DNA of 64,000 nt from contig JAGVSM010001251.1 of assembly GCA_022494885.1 (NCBI GenBank), positions 716,033 through 780,032 of the forward strand, in the 5' to 3' direction. The DNA is from Micrasema longulum. Its lineage: Eukaryota > Arthropoda > Insecta > Trichoptera > Brachycentridae. The position numbers and the translations under genes are program-made. Positions 24,541 through 37,014 of the stretch are shown here, piece after piece; the first letter of the stretch is position 1; the number at the start of each line of letters is the position of its first letter. Below the pieces are notes generated by a model that was not told the origin of the DNA, made no database searches, and saw only the letters and a program-made list of their open reading frames with translations.

Positions 24541-24775
24541 TACACATTTCGTGTTACATAAAATCTCAAGTAGTAATCACAGTATATCTTTGGGGATACT
24601 GCAATGCCGCGTCACCGTCAATTGTTTTTTTTTTGTTAAATAGCATTTTGTTTGTAGATTTCAATCAACCGAAAATATTTCTGCAAGATCAGAAAAACTT
24701 TCAGTATTTTGTGTAAAATTACAATAATTAAAAACTAGCGTCTCTTAGTCCCAACGAAATTAGTACAGCAAACGA

Positions 24776-25180
24776 ATTTATTTCAGTATCACACAATAAA
24801 CTTATAAAAAAATTGAAGGGTGTGAGAATGGATGGCAAAACTACGAGTATTGAATGGTTTATAGGTCATCTATTCCAACGACCTCAAATGGTAAAAAATA
24901 AAAAAATGCGTACAATCAAATAGAGACTTGCGTTTTTGGAACTCCTCAGGGTACTGTGATAGGTCCGCTTCTATTTATTCTCTTTGTGAATGACATATTT
25001 TGTCAAAATTTTAATGATGATAGGATTATTATAGTTGAAATAGTTACCGGAAACTCAGTTTATTTAGTAGCTAATGACGTTATGAATAAATTGAAATCAT
25101 GGTTTGACAAAAAGTTACTATCTTTAAATACGGAAATGACAATAATCAATTTAAAAAAAATTACAAAACTTATTTAGATT
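24776..25180 (+). mobile_element. CR1/Jockey-like LINE reverse-transcriptase fragment
   Basis: The first frame gives HNKLIKKLKGVRMDGKTTSI then EWFIGHLFQRPQMV. After a frameshift, CVFGTPQGTVIGPLLFILFV with NDIF follows (the G-x-P-Q-G-T-V-x-G-P-L-L-F box), then a degraded stretch KSWFDKKLLSLNTEMT. Different lineage from the RTE element just upstream. Fragment only, several stops. Confidence 0.82.
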
Positions 25181-25612
25181 CAGTTATAAAAATAATTGTT
25201 CGCTCCCTTGGCACGGGATAGGTGAGGGAATATTATCATTAATATTTAAAAAACCACACGTTAATTGTAAAATAACAAATTAAATAATATTTTCGAGATA
25301 ATACCTTAATAAGAACTAAATGGTTCTTTGAAGTTAAATTGAAATGAGAAAATAGTGTTTTAAAGTAAAACTTCAATTATATCTTAATTAAACCACTTTT
25401 TGTGGCATGTTGGTGCATTCATTGTAAAGACCAAAAGCGGGCCTTTATTTAACTCTGCATCACTTGCCAAAAAACTTGTTTCATATTATTTTATTAACCA
25501 ATGTCACATGATTATTTCACCGAAATTGCACCATTCCCCCAAATGTCTCTCCCTTATTTATCATTAAGCGTGTTATTTTTATACCGATTGACGATTTATT
25601 TGTTTTATGCAG

Positions 25613-25771
25613 TCCCCCCGGACATATTGGACTACCCCACGAGCGCCGACATGGCCGTGAGGGAAGGGTCCAACGTGACCCTGACGTGTGCAGCCACCGG
25701 CGCTCCCCACCCCCAGATAGTCTGGCGAAGGGAGGGGGGAGAACTCATACAACTTCCCAGTGGAGAAGAGG
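25613..25771 (+). CDS. DIP gene, exon encoding first half of Ig domain 2
   Basis: The exon carries 53 residues including the split first codon. It starts with VPPDILDYPTSADM, has the strand-B cysteine in NVTLTCAATG (residue 26) and the core tryptophan in QIVWRREGG (residue 38). NVT at residues 21-23 is a possible N-glycosylation sequon. The acceptor is tttatgcag at 25604-25612 and the donor is gtaagc at 25772. Both junctions are phase 1, so the exon (159 bp) is a symmetric module. The exon is visibly GC-rich compared with the AT-rich DNA around it, which helps mark it as selected coding sequence. The open frame continues upstream to 25501, but that part has a polypyrimidine/acceptor character and is intron. 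The preceding exon should end with Ig1 and a G completing the valine codon. Confidence 0.92.
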
Positions 25772-25894
25772 GTAAGCATGTTGCATCTTTACAGGGGCAC
25801 CGCCCAATCTAAAAGAACGAAGGTGGTTGTGATAGTTCGCGCAAACATTATTTCTAATTGGATAAAACACTTTGCTCCTTATTTTTTAAAATTG

Positions 25895-26500
25895 AATTTA
25901 TCTTGTTCCTTTTCCTCTCTCTATGATTATCTGTTACTGTTATGAGTTCTGTCGGATAAACAGATCTGGTATCTTCCAAAAATAATTTCAAGGCTTATAA
26001 AAAGTTTTGTGCATGCCTAGACTTCCATGTTTCCTTCTTTAAAATGTTCTTCTTCACTGTTTAAATATAAAATTATATTTTATATTGAAATCTTGTCCTT
26101 TTCTCCTTCTCTATGATTACCGAATGGGGTTTCTGGCTACTATCCGTGGCCCTGTTATAGGTCCTGTCAGATATACAGATCTGGTTGCTTCTCAAAAGAA
26201 TTTCAAGGCTTTTAAAAAGTTTTGTAATCATTTCGGCGAACTGATCATGTCCAACCAATTTAATCACAGTCAGTGAAGAATTCACTTCCCTCTTTTCTCA
26301 ATCTAATGAAGTGCATATTATGTACTTCTGGATTACTTTCTTTCTGCTAAAGATGCTAATGCTACCAGATTATAGAGAGCTCTTTCGAGCAGATTTTCTC
26401 GTTTATCAACGAGAAATTTTTCCGTGTATTTCGGCACCGCCGAGGAGACTTATATTCTTAAATGCGGTGTGCGGTATGTGGTGGGCAAGCTGTAAATATA
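25895..26500 (+). repeat. interspersed repeat families B+A, copy 3
   Basis: A truncated A piece (25895-25985) is followed by B (atgcctagacttccatgttt) and a full A segment to about 26495. The A segment 26085-26276 is ~96% identical by eye to the minus-strand copy at 37243-37434. It is translatable for 63 codons but only from a TTG, so I do not call a gene. It lies 124 bp after the first DIP exon. Confidence 0.85.
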
Positions 26501-26954
26501 TTTTTTCTGGGTTATCATTTTATCAATCCTGATGACATGTGTCGCAATACTTCTCAAAATGTTGCTAAAAAAGTGAGAACACAGGAAAATATACCCCAAA
26601 AAAACTCAATTTTCATTATTAAATATTTTGTTTATATTTCATATTTTAAATAATAATACACAAAATTTTATTATGTTTATTATTATATAAAATAAGTTTA
26701 AATGAACACCTACACCGTATTGTGAACCTGATGCAACATTATACTTAACACTTAATATGTAAATATACTAATATTTCACCATATTGTGATGCTAGAACTC
26801 CAGGGTTGATTGTGGTTGAAAATTTCACGCACCCTAAGCTGAATATCCCAGTTATCTTAGAACATTCACACCATCCAGGGGTGCAAGGTGCTAGGGGAAA
26901 AATTATTATGCGTGGACCATGGTGCTAAAAATTGATAAGTAATGGTTTTAAATA

Positions 26955-27268
26955 CAGCAGCACTCCATTTATCCGAACTTGAGTTATCTGGATTGCCAAA
27001 TACCCGGATCGCTTAGGGGAAATAAAAAAAATGGAGATTTTGTAATACCCAATAAAAAGGAGCTGCTGGTAAACGAGTTTCTTCGTAAACGCAATTAAAT
27101 TACTGGACGTGTTTTAGTAAATTACTAATGTTATTATAATTTTCTGTATTATTTTTAATGCAATTAAAAAGATATCGTACATAACATTTTGCGTTTTCTT
27201 CCAAAACTGCCTTAATTTATGGTGAATCCAAGTATCCGAATTTATGCATATCCGGATAGTTGGGGTTT
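26955..27268. mobile_element. pogo/Tigger-like MITE
   Basis: The left end cagcactccatttatccgaa with gagttatctgg and the right end gaatccaagtatccgaa...atccggatagttgggg are imperfect inverted repeats of the atccga type seen at pogo/Tigger termini. TA precedes the left end. No transposase inside. Confidence 0.6.
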
Positions 27269-29218
27269 AATTTTAACATAAGTAATTTGATCGCATGCTA
27301 AGTTTCAGAAAATTAAGTTGATATTTGGAACAATTGTTAAATGATGAAATAATGCTGTCGAATGGTTTGAAATTCCACTTGAACCTTTGGTCTTTATTTT
27401 TTTATATCCATCATAAATTGTGCGTTTTGATTATAATTTTTATAAAAAAAATATTTGAAAAAATCTACCTTCTAATATGTTTGTTTATTTCTATGACTAA
27501 CAGAGTCTAATACAATATTTAAATCAATACTTATTCTCACATTATTTTTAACTATTGTACACTTATTGTTCAAAGCGTTTTATGTATCTAATGTTTAAAA
27601 AATATTGATTTGAATCAGGATGATATAATAATATATATCAAGATGTGAAAGCTAGTTTTGTTTGCATTTAAATAGTCTAAAGTTAATAATTAAGATTTTC
27701 ATAGGTTTATTTTAAAATAAACGAACTTCCTATGGCTTTTTAAACTGTACGTACGTGGCCAAAATAATAAACGTTGGGAAAAAGATCTAGTACATTTAAA
27801 TAAATAATTTAGATTTTCTACCACAATATTTTTATCAGCAAAATACACAAAGCTTCTTACATTCAAATACAAAAAATGCAGTTATCACATGAAAACATTA
27901 CATGTTATCTCTACATGAGGATGGAATAAGGAAATAAAATTCGGAAAAAATCATTGTATCACAGGTTGAGTAATATTTTCCCCTTCATACTGAAAATTCC
28001 TTTTTCTACCCCTTGGTATACTTTCGTAACTAAGCCATTCCAACCTCATAGGGGGTCATTACGCCTTCGCACAATTGCGTATAACATATTGCACCCACCT
28101 TAAACACATTTCTGGAAATATTAAACAAGGAATGAGATTTGGCCAAATGCATTTGGTAGTCTTATTACGTTGGAAAAAATATAAAATAACACGTTATGTT
28201 TATTTTTTCATCAGCATAATTCATTTTACTCTTTAAAAATATATAATACCACTTTGGCTTCAGATACAAGAATGTTTAAGAAAAAGTGTAGATAAATAAG
28301 GTACTTACTGTAAATAATTATATACATTTCCATGTCTTTATTGTTTTACTTATCTTATTAAAGAAACAATTTTTTAAAAAGCATCAATCAATTTGTTACA
28401 ACTGCTTTATTCAATTGTTAGATACATTTCACTATAGTACATTCATTACACATCGCTTAACCAACATTGACTGATTTGGAGAAGAATTTAGATTTCCGTC
28501 TAAACGAAATAGTCGTTGGCGTCGTTTCAATTTCAAAATCACTAAATACATTATTACACACGATTTTAGCTTTAGCGCAATAATAACGAAATTAGGTTAT
28601 TGCTTCAAAGCTTAAAACTTGTGTGATATCATTGTGTGTATGCATTGGTGCTCAATAAAAGTAAATCAGTGATTATTTATAATATGAACATGATGGAAAC
28701 ATAATAATATATTGACATATTTATATAATTCGTTTAGAAATAATGTCACTTTAATTTTACACGTGAAAAAACTCATTGCATTTCTGTTATAATCTGAACA
28801 CCTTATTTTCTTTGTTTTTTTTATGTACAAAACAACCGCGTTCAACAAAAAAACAAAAAATTCACAAAGTTAAAACTTTGAATACAAAAGTTTTACCATT
28901 TTGTTAGTTGGTTCACTGTACCTGCAAAAGGCTCGTTTATCATATTTAATTATTCTATTAACATATAATTATATAATATACCCTGGGATAAATTGTAATT
29001 AAATATATATGTTTATTAAATTGTATCGCTGAATATTTACAAAATTTATGGTTGTTTATTTTGTTGTTAAATTACTTTTTTTTTTTCAAATCCTATGTAT
29101 CCTGGCCTCGATTAAAATAGAAAATTAACAGATTTATTTTCAGTTGTCCAGTAAAAACTAATTTTATATACAAAATTTAAATAATAAAGAAAAACCTTTT
29201 TTTTTTAAAAACTGTATA
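27269..29218. other. AT-rich intronic tract, no recognised feature
   Basis: Nothing beyond A/T runs and short open frames that begin at non-ATG codons. Part of the 8.4-kb DIP intron. Confidence 0.5.
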
Positions 29219-29388
29219 ATTTTTGCACCACAACAGGGCAGGAGGCCCAATGACAGTGGTGAATTACATCAAAGAACACCCAGGCTTGAGAAAAACCAAA
29301 TTTAAATTTTGTGTTCTCACCGGGATTCGAACCCGGAACTTTCCGTGTGTGAGTCAAGCACATTGACCACTATATCAGAGACCACCAC
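29219..29388 (-). repeat. SINE family S1, copy 2
   Basis: tgcaccacaacagggcagga to the head complement, with ccgggattcgaacccgg at 29321-29337 holding an excellent B box on the minus strand. Confidence 0.88.
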
Positions 29389-32300
29389 ATGCTAATACAT
29401 ATGTTTTCGCACTGAAAAAAATATTTAATTTTTAAAGTTAACTTCCCATTGCAATCGGAGCCCCTTTCAGTTCTACTTTTTCATATATATAAAACACGAC
29501 TCATTTCATTCAAGGGCAGAGGTTTTTTAGTACACAAGAAAACGAAATTATTTTGAAACCATACAAAATCAATAAAATAAAATCCAATCTAGAATTTAAT
29601 TTCAACATTTTTTTTCATTGTAATTAAAGGTTTATTATAACAATAAGTCTTAACGCTTTTTCACGAAAAATAAATAAAAGGTTTATCGAAACGTTTTTCC
29701 TTGTTTTTTTTTGTTAATATAACATTTTTTTAAGGCTTATTACAATATTTTTTCTGAAAAAAAAGAGAATATATAATTTGTGATATTGTTCACTTCCACC
29801 GAACAAGAAATAATAATTAAAGAGGGAATAAACATTTATTAAAATATTGTCATTCTACGTAATATTTTTTAGCACTGTAAAATTCGTTCTTTCCAAAGTT
29901 CAGATAAAATTTGTATTTTATATATTCAGTGACCATATAACCTTAATTTCTTTTGAGAGTAGGCTTACGGATAAAGACGACAATCATTATTATTTTAACA
30001 AAGCTCCTTGATCAAACGAAACACGTTCCTTTACAGGTATGACTGAATCCTACACCATTATATTATTTTCTTTTCTGAATCTTTTTTTACACATAAATAA
30101 GTCTTAGAAAGCACTAGACATTTTACCAAATAATTATCGCTACTCGCATTTTTGTAATCTACCGCATTATGAATAAAATATAATACACGCATTCGCAGGA
30201 ACATAATTATTTTTCTTATCATCAATTCCTTATCGTCAAAAACTTCATCAATGTTTATGCCTTTTGGAAGCGCTACCTCGTTAAGAAATTTAATAATGTT
30301 ACTTAAGACATTAATATTTTTTACGTCTCTAAGGAAATTTTTCGATCCAAAAGTCTTTTGCTTTTTCAACATTTTCATATTTTATGTATGTACCTTTGTG
30401 TGGTTGTTATTTTATTGAATTGAAAAAATTTATATAAGAATCAAGATAATATATTTTGTAATGGACATATACGTAAAAAAATATATTAAAGAAAACCGAT
30501 TACATTTTATTAAACATATTTCAATTATTTGGATATTATCCAAGATGGGTCTAAATATCCATACGCTCATTTTAAAATATAACATATTAAAAAAAACAAT
30601 TTCATTAAAAAGATAATCTTTCTCTCGGGCCCTACAAATTTTTCAAAAGTATTTGAAGCCGCACTTTTTGAAGTCAAGGTATGATTTAAGATCAATAGAA
30701 AGGTAGTCAATAACATACGGTATGCTGAGGAAACAGTCATTCTTTTTTTTTTTTTTAATGTTATATATTTTACTATTACAACCAATATTTTTACTTACCT
30801 GTGTAATTTATTCATTGCCCCTGAGGAGTATTGAGAAATGATATAAATAATAATTTTTCAACAGAATGAACTATTTGATTTTGAAAACAAATAATGTTTT
30901 TAGATCCGTTTATGTTGTTATTTATTTGACCATCTAAAATTACTTCATTTTTATGAGAATTCGTAATTCTATTCATAGCAGAAAATAAGTTTTTTTTTTC
31001 TTCCGGTGTATTATCAACCCTCCGACATTGGCGATCACTGCAGAGAAAGCATTTCTGTCCCACGCTACTTAAAACCGGCCCTCAATTCTTCTTATTGGAT
31101 GTATTTGCCAAAGCGTTTCCCGTTGCTTTCTCTGGTGGATTTTCCTGTCGGAGTTACCTTTCCTGGTAGGTTCTAGTTTTGAGGCGTCAGAAACTCGCCT
31201 TTCATCTTCTCGTTATTTGCTGTGATCACACCGTGATAATTGTGATCTCATTGTCCAGGGTTTGCAACGTGGATGCTAGCGATTTGGACTAGTCAATAGT
31301 GCTGGCGGCGGATTACAACTGGGCATTTTGCGGCATTTTATAGAATAACACTCTCCAGCAAGATGTGAATAACTGCGACTCCGACAGTTTGAACTAGTTA
31401 AATGTTACATTTGTTTTTTTATTACACAAAAAATAAAAATAGTTTTTTGTGTTAGGTAATTAGGAATTAAAGAAGCATTTTCAAATAATTCACCCCTTAT
31501 TGAATGTTTCCAAAAACGTATTAATAGCTTGCGCCTTCTCACTATAATTATCCCTTCAACCGCTGTGAGTAATTTATTATTAATGACTTATTAAACTATT
31601 TTATTTTATCTTTTACTCGTTTGAGTATTAATCAATAGATAAAAATAACTTAGTCTTCTTTGCATCACAATATTTTTTTATTAATAAACCAACTAGTTTC
31701 GACAACACATTGCTTTATACGGGGTTAATTACAAACAGCATAATTGATATAAAATGTAAACAGTGAGGGGTCAGTGGATGTGATAAAGAATATAAGAGTA
31801 GAGCGGGAGGTCAAAATATGGGTTTAGAGAGGGAGAATAAATTCAAAATAGGACTTTTGCTTTTATTATGTGCTAATTAATAATATGTAAATTGTTATTT
31901 TCCGTCTGTTTTATTTCTAATATTTCTTAATTATTAAGTACATTTTCTTTTGTTCTTGTATAATATTTCAAAAACTTCTTCTAGGTTTGTTAAGTAATCA
32001 TTTGTAAAGATATGTTTGTTAAAATATAAAATACAAATAGTAAATACTAACACCGATAAGGTTCATTTTTCAACATAGTTTTTGAATATTTGAGATAAAA
32101 TTTCGTGTTTTTCAATAATAAAGAGTTTTGTTTATTAAGTAATTTTTATTTTTCATTAATGATTTTTCATTTGAATTATTCTAGTATCATCCAACAAAAA
32201 AACACATGTAACAAAAAAGAAAATAACACAGTAATCTCATAGCTAGTCGGAACTGAAACAAAGAACCTTGCGATAATAGTAAACATATTAGCAAGTAATC

Positions 32301-32540
32301 GGCGACTAGCCAACTGTTACATGCTAAGGAATTTGGCCCTTCGGTCCTCATACAATTGGTCCTTTGGGCCTCGTTTATTGTCCTTGCTGGCCTCGTTTGA
32401 TTAATTAGGATCATGGGCACTGTGAAATCTTGCCCTTTCGAGCCGCACAGTTTATTTTTTGCTATTTGGAGCAATCTGAATGTAATAAAGAGCAATCTGT
32501 CACTCAGAATAATGCTTCAAAAACCACATAAAATGTTTCG
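29389..32540. other. intronic tract, unassigned open frames and a GC-richer patch
   Basis: On the minus strand 30058-30378 is open for 106 codons from an ATG (begins MKMLKKQKTFGSKNFLRDV, later INIDEVFDDKELMIRKI). Upstream on the same strand 30812-31063 gives KCFLCSDRQCRRVDNTPEEK, and 30567-30785 is also open. Together they could be pieces of one decayed transposon protein, but I recognise no family. The patch 31060-31400 is less AT-rich and unclassified. A hammerhead-like fragment is at 31670-31745. Confidence 0.3.
31670..31745 (-). ncRNA. hammerhead-like half motif (Penelope-type?)
   Basis: On the minus strand it reads GTCGAAACTAGTTGG: GAAA, palindromic loop CTAG, then TT. This matches the 3' half of the hammerhead-like repeats at 39.4 and 57.0 kb. 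The CUGANGA half is not readable (aattaacccc). Degenerate. Confidence 0.3.
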
Positions 32541-32720
32541 ACGGCCTCCATGGTGTAGTGTTTAAGATGATTGATTTACACACCAAAGATTCCGGGTTCG
32601 TTTCCCGGTAAAAAAACAAAAGTTAAATGTGATTTTTCTCAAACCCAGGTGTACTGTGCTATAAATCACCACTGTTATTGGGCCTCAAGGCCTGTTGTGG
32701 TGCAAAAGATAAATAAATAC
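32541..32720 (+). repeat. SINE family S1, copy 3
   Basis: Head cggcctccatggtgtagtg, B box gggttcgtttcccgg (32599-32613), body ctcaaacccaggtgtactg...cctgttgtggtgcaaaag, tail aaataaatac. Confidence 0.88.
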
Positions 32721-32879
32721 AAAAACAGTTTTATAAGCACGTGATTATTAACATTGAACAAGATAACTTAAAACATATATAACTAATTCAAATTGAGTTT
32801 TTACCGCGAAATGTAACGTTAAAGTATTTGAGAGCTGTATCGTATTCCGTATTAACGTAAAGCATCGGCCGACGGCCTT

Positions 32880-33410
32880 ACGAAAGAGACTGTCGATTTT
32901 GTATAACGTCATCTCTGTTGCACGCGTCCAATGTAGAATGAGTGTGTGAATGAGCAAGATAGCGCTATACAAATAAAAATAGGCAAACTGTGTATTTTTG
33001 TATGTCACCGTTCCTTTCAGTTCATTGATTTGAGCATCAAAATTTCTACAAACAAAAATGTTACTCCTGAAAATAGGTCTGAAATTTCTATGCACGAGTT
33101 TGGCCGGTCACCACGCCACAACAAAAACCCGCGAGTAAGACAAAAGACCAATAAGGTCGACTGATCATAATTTTTTAAATTATTACTTTTATCAATCGGC
33201 ATTTATCATCGTTTTCATACACAAAACTGTACACCATGAGGCCGACTAATCTCCACTCGATTTCTTTTAGCACTATTTTTCCATGAGTTGAAATTAAATA
33301 AATTAAACCGGAGAAGAAAATAATAAATCCATATCTGCCCACCCGTATTTTACCGGACCGAGTGGATTGGCACGATACGTATGAAACAGGCCCGTGCATG
33401 ACTGACACAA
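32880..33410. other. less AT-rich unclassified stretch
   Basis: Several overlapping short open frames on both strands, none with a recognised domain and most without ATG. Possibly one MITE (gctttacgttaatacgg and cacgatacgtatgaaac near its edges), but I cannot define ends. Confidence 0.25.
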
Positions 33411-33537
33411 TCAATCATTTTTGGAATAATTATATATAAGATATATAAATATTGACAATAGCATTGCCGAAGCTATTACGCTTAAGATTCTAGGTCTAAC
33501 AATAATATTTAACATATTTTAACAGACATTGCTACAA

Positions 33538-33965
33538 TTTTAGAGAAAGGAATAAGAAATTCCAGGCATTTGTAGGATTTACGACCTGTCATTGTCTAGT
33601 TCTACAGGTAATTTACCGACAGTGTAATATTCATCATACTGCAAATGTTCGAACATGCACATATTGTTATTCTTCCATCTGTTTATTTTCGTTGCATTAT
33701 ATGTAAAAAAATAAAGCTAGATTAATCTTACCCACATCAATAAAAGTCATTTTACTTAAAACAATAAACAAGTAAAAGAGTTGAGGAAATGTGAATATTT
33801 AAGCAAAGAGAAAAGGGTGAATTCTACACAGTGTCTAAAATGATAATTTGAACCAGCAAAAGACAGGTTATATGCCCTGTAAATCTAATCTGTTTTGATA
33901 AATAACAATATTGATTGGGGTAGAATCTAGTATTGTCTTCAAACATTTTCAGACAATATCGTTTA
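33538..33965. repeat. foldback of families B/G, second example
   Basis: Minus-oriented B (33540-33660: ttttagagaaaggaataag, acgacctgtcattgtctag) and plus-oriented B (33775-33890: agggtgaattctacacag, gacaggttatatgccctgta) flank a spacer, followed by G (gtagaatctagtattgtcttc) to 33965. It ends 180 bp before the 34.1 kb exon. Confidence 0.7.
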
Positions 33966-34144
33966 TAACACTGATTATTAATACTTATTTATAAAAGTAT
34001 AAAATTGTAAAACGATTTGAAGGCGATGCCTATAAGGATTAACTCAAAAAAATGTACGAGTATGTAGTTTTTGTGGTTTTACTGTTTTTGTTACATTTGT
34101 GCTTGAATTTATTTGTAATTTAATGATTTTTATTTGTTTAACAG

Positions 34145-34273
34145 TGGTTACAGTGGAAGGTCCCGTTCTGAACATAAGTCGTGTGAGCCGCCTACACATG
34201 GGTGCATACTTGTGTATTGCGTCCAATGGTGTACCGCCAACCATCAGCAAGAGAATTATGCTCACGGTGCATT
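34145..34273 (+). CDS. DIP gene, exon encoding second half of Ig domain 2
   Basis: The exon carries 43 residues, VVTVEGPVLNISRVSRLHMG then AYLCIASNGVPPTISKR and the strand-G end. The second Ig2 cysteine is in YLCIAS (residue 24), pairing with the cysteine of the 25.6 kb exon. The sequence MGAYLCIASNGVPP is close to invariant in DIP proteins. NIS at residues 10-12 is a possible sequon. The acceptor is tttgtttaacag before 34145 and the donor is gtaagt at 34274. Both junctions are phase 1 and the length is 129 bp, so skipping would keep the frame but destroy Ig2. The upstream intron is 8373 bp and the downstream intron 4018 bp; the two contain inverted copies of the same repeat family. Confidence 0.93.
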
Positions 34274-34639
34274 GTAAGTTTCCGAGTTATTTCATTAAGT
34301 CCCTCTGGTAAACATTTTCCAAAGAGAATAGAGGGCTTACCAACCCAATAAAAAACCTTAATGCTAGGACGTTTTGGGTGACATTGGACCAAAACCAAAG
34401 TAAATCCAATTGACTTTTTTTGGTGTTAGAATTGGTAAGGCTAGGTAGACATTCAGCTCAATGAAAACACTAAATACAATTACATACATTTTAGTTACAC
34501 TAGAATCCAACATAACATTGCGCCAAAACCAAAATAAACGCGATTTACATTTAATGATTGTTTGCAATCTCGTAGCGAGGTTTCATTAAAATTCATATGA
34601 TTTGATAAGATATTTCAACGTTGGAGGCCGTAGTTAATA

Positions 34640-34748
34640 TGTCACTTTTAAAAATTGTGATAAACTTGGTGGATATTGGATTTTAAACCTCTGACTTATT
34701 TCGGACCTCCGATCTGTAAGTCCGCGACACTATCCTACTTGACCACAA
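34640..34748 (-). repeat. decayed tRNA-derived SINE (S3-like head)
   Basis: On the minus strand, tgtggtcaagtaggatagtg then cgcggacttacagatcggag resembles the S3 head (gtggctaagattgcggactc, acagatcaaagg). Confidence 0.5.
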
Positions 34749-35057
34749 CCACATTCAAAACTTTTTAAAGAAAACCTATCTCACTTTTCTTTATTGTATT
34801 ATTTAATTAACAACATATTTGTTTTGTTGTAAAAACTAAATTTATTAACTGATTCACAGCTTTATTTGAAAATCATAATGCAGGTTTTGAATAAATTATT
34901 ATTTTGACAAAACCTAATGTCTAAAAGAAGTGACATGTGGGATTTTTATTTATTTTATTTTATTATGTTTTATGCTATGTTTGTATGCTATGTAATGTAA
35001 GGTTTTTTTTCAATATTTGTTTTTAAGTGGGAAAAAAACAGTTGATTTTGTTAGTTG

Positions 35058-35392
35058 GCAGCCTCCGTGGCTAACTGGTTAAGATACTTGACTTACGTAT
35101 GGAAGGTTCCGGGTTCGATTCTTGGTAAGAAAACATAAATTAAATGTGATTATTCTAAAAAAAAAACGCGAATCTTTTGTACACCAAAAATTTAAAATTT
35201 ACTGTTCAGTTAAGCTAAAAAACAATGTTTATGCAATGTGCTGATCTAAAAATAGGCCACAAGACCTTTAAAACGGATCTGGGTAAGTGGATGGGGCTTT
35301 CAATGTGATTATTCTCAACCCTGGGTATTCTGGTATGTAATTCACCACGGCTATTGAGCCTCCTTGGCCTGTTGTGGTGCAAAAAAAATAAG
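35058..35392 (+). repeat. SINE family S1, copy 4, split by an insertion
   Basis: Head gcctccgtggctaactggtt with B box gggttcgattcttgg (35111-35125), then atgtgattattct at 35144-35156. The same 13 bases recur at 35303-35315, where the S1 body resumes (caaccctgggtattctgg ... cctgttgtggtgc). The 146 bp between them are an insertion or duplication. Confidence 0.82.
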
Positions 35393-37014
35393 TGACTAAA
35401 AAACTACCGAATCGGAGTATTTTGAAATAAAGGTTGTAGGTACATATTCTAATTTTATTTGTTATTTTAGGAATATTTATTATTAATTTATTTACTAATC
35501 AAAAATGGTAAATTCGTCATTCTAAAACGTCATTCCAGATTATGGTACACAAGATTAGTTTTCATTTTACGTAATGAGAAACGTTAATATATTAAATCTG
35601 TATGAAAATTGTATTGCATTATAAAATATTTAATTTCAGAATCAACTTGACCAAGAAAAAAATGTTATCAGAGTAACATGGGTTAGTTGGGTATCACCCG
35701 TTTATGAAAGGAGTGCTCTCCGAAGACTATATGTATTTTTATTTTTTTTAGTTTAATTTTTTTTACTAAGAAAAAACAACAGTTGATATATAAGAATACA
35801 AAATATAAAAAATAGTAGATACATCCAGTCAAAGTTTTTCACAAATATAATGAAAGAACATATTACACAGTAAAGAGAAAAATAATATATTACGAGTATA
35901 TAAGACATGAGAAAAAAAAAAGAGCTCGTAAGAAGGTTAAGGGATTAGGAAATAGATGGAAGAGTGAAGGAGAGAGATTTTCATATTATAGTTGACCAAT
36001 TAAAAAATTTTATATTATAATAAAATAAACATAATTAAAGGAATATAAACTTATTACGCACTGACAAATGTTTTAAAAAGTTTTTTTTTGAAGTCACAAA
36101 ATTTTGTATTAAAATATCTAAATGGGGACAAAGTAAATTAAATTTGGAGCAGCTACGATACGAGTTTTAAAGATAAATTTTTTTAAGCAATGAATTATAA
36201 AAAAATGAACTTGTCGTGTTGACTTTACGGGACAATTGATTTAAATACGCTCTAAGAGATATGGACTATCGATAAAATTGTTTAAAATTTTGAAGAGTAA
36301 AGACATATCAGAAATGCTTCTACGTTTAGTAAGGGAAGTAAAACTATGAAAGGAAGATGAGTCTTCATACGAGTCAAAATATGTAAGAGATTTACGATCC
36401 AGAAGTAGTATAACGTTTCTTCAAATTGAAAAAACGTTAAAAACACGAATTAAAAAGTTACATTTTATAATGATTTCTTACTCCGTGGTTTGTTCAAATT
36501 ATCGATCTAAAACCAAATATCTTAACAATTTCAAATTATGTTGTAATATTTCATTTCTTCCTGGTATTTATCGATTCATTTATTCCATAGTTAATACGTC
36601 GAGACTTATTTTTCTTAGAATAACACAATATAAAAGAACTTTTCGCTAGAAACTTTACACCATGCCGTTACTTTATACTGCCTCACAATTGGATTCTCAG
36701 GAATCGAATTACATTGCATGCACTCACAATGTATTTGATTTTATAAGCATACAAAGTAATAGCAGGTCATAAACTTCAAATTCACTCTAGAAACCTCTAA
36801 CTATGCATTTCAGCACGATACCGTTCGTTGTAAATCTGACGACATAGAATCTCAAAATTAGTTACATATTTATTAATTTATTATATAAACGGCCTAAGCC
36901 AATAACAACAGTTTCACGAAAAAACAAATACACAAGAAACTGAAAAAAATGAACATAAAACCATGCAGCAAAGACAGACAAGGGCAATAAAGTAATGGAG
37001 TACAATACATTCAT
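35393..37014. other. AT-rich intronic tract, no recognised feature
   Basis: Only A/T runs; part of the 4.0-kb DIP intron. Confidence 0.45.

Noticed and set aside
25501..25612. Upstream extension of the Ig2 exon frame as an alternative start or signal peptide
   Set aside because: It is directly followed by a good acceptor, is T-rich, and the DIP pattern requires Ig1 before VPPDI.
26085..26276. 63-codon open frame conserved in two repeat copies (also 37243-37434, minus)
   Set aside because: It begins at TTG, not ATG. The DNA of the two copies is ~96% identical overall, so protein similarity follows from recent repeat copying and not from selection on a peptide.
32187..32495. 102-codon minus-strand frame as a gene
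   Set aside because: No recognisable domain, and composition fits an unclassified repeat patch; adjacent to SINE S1.
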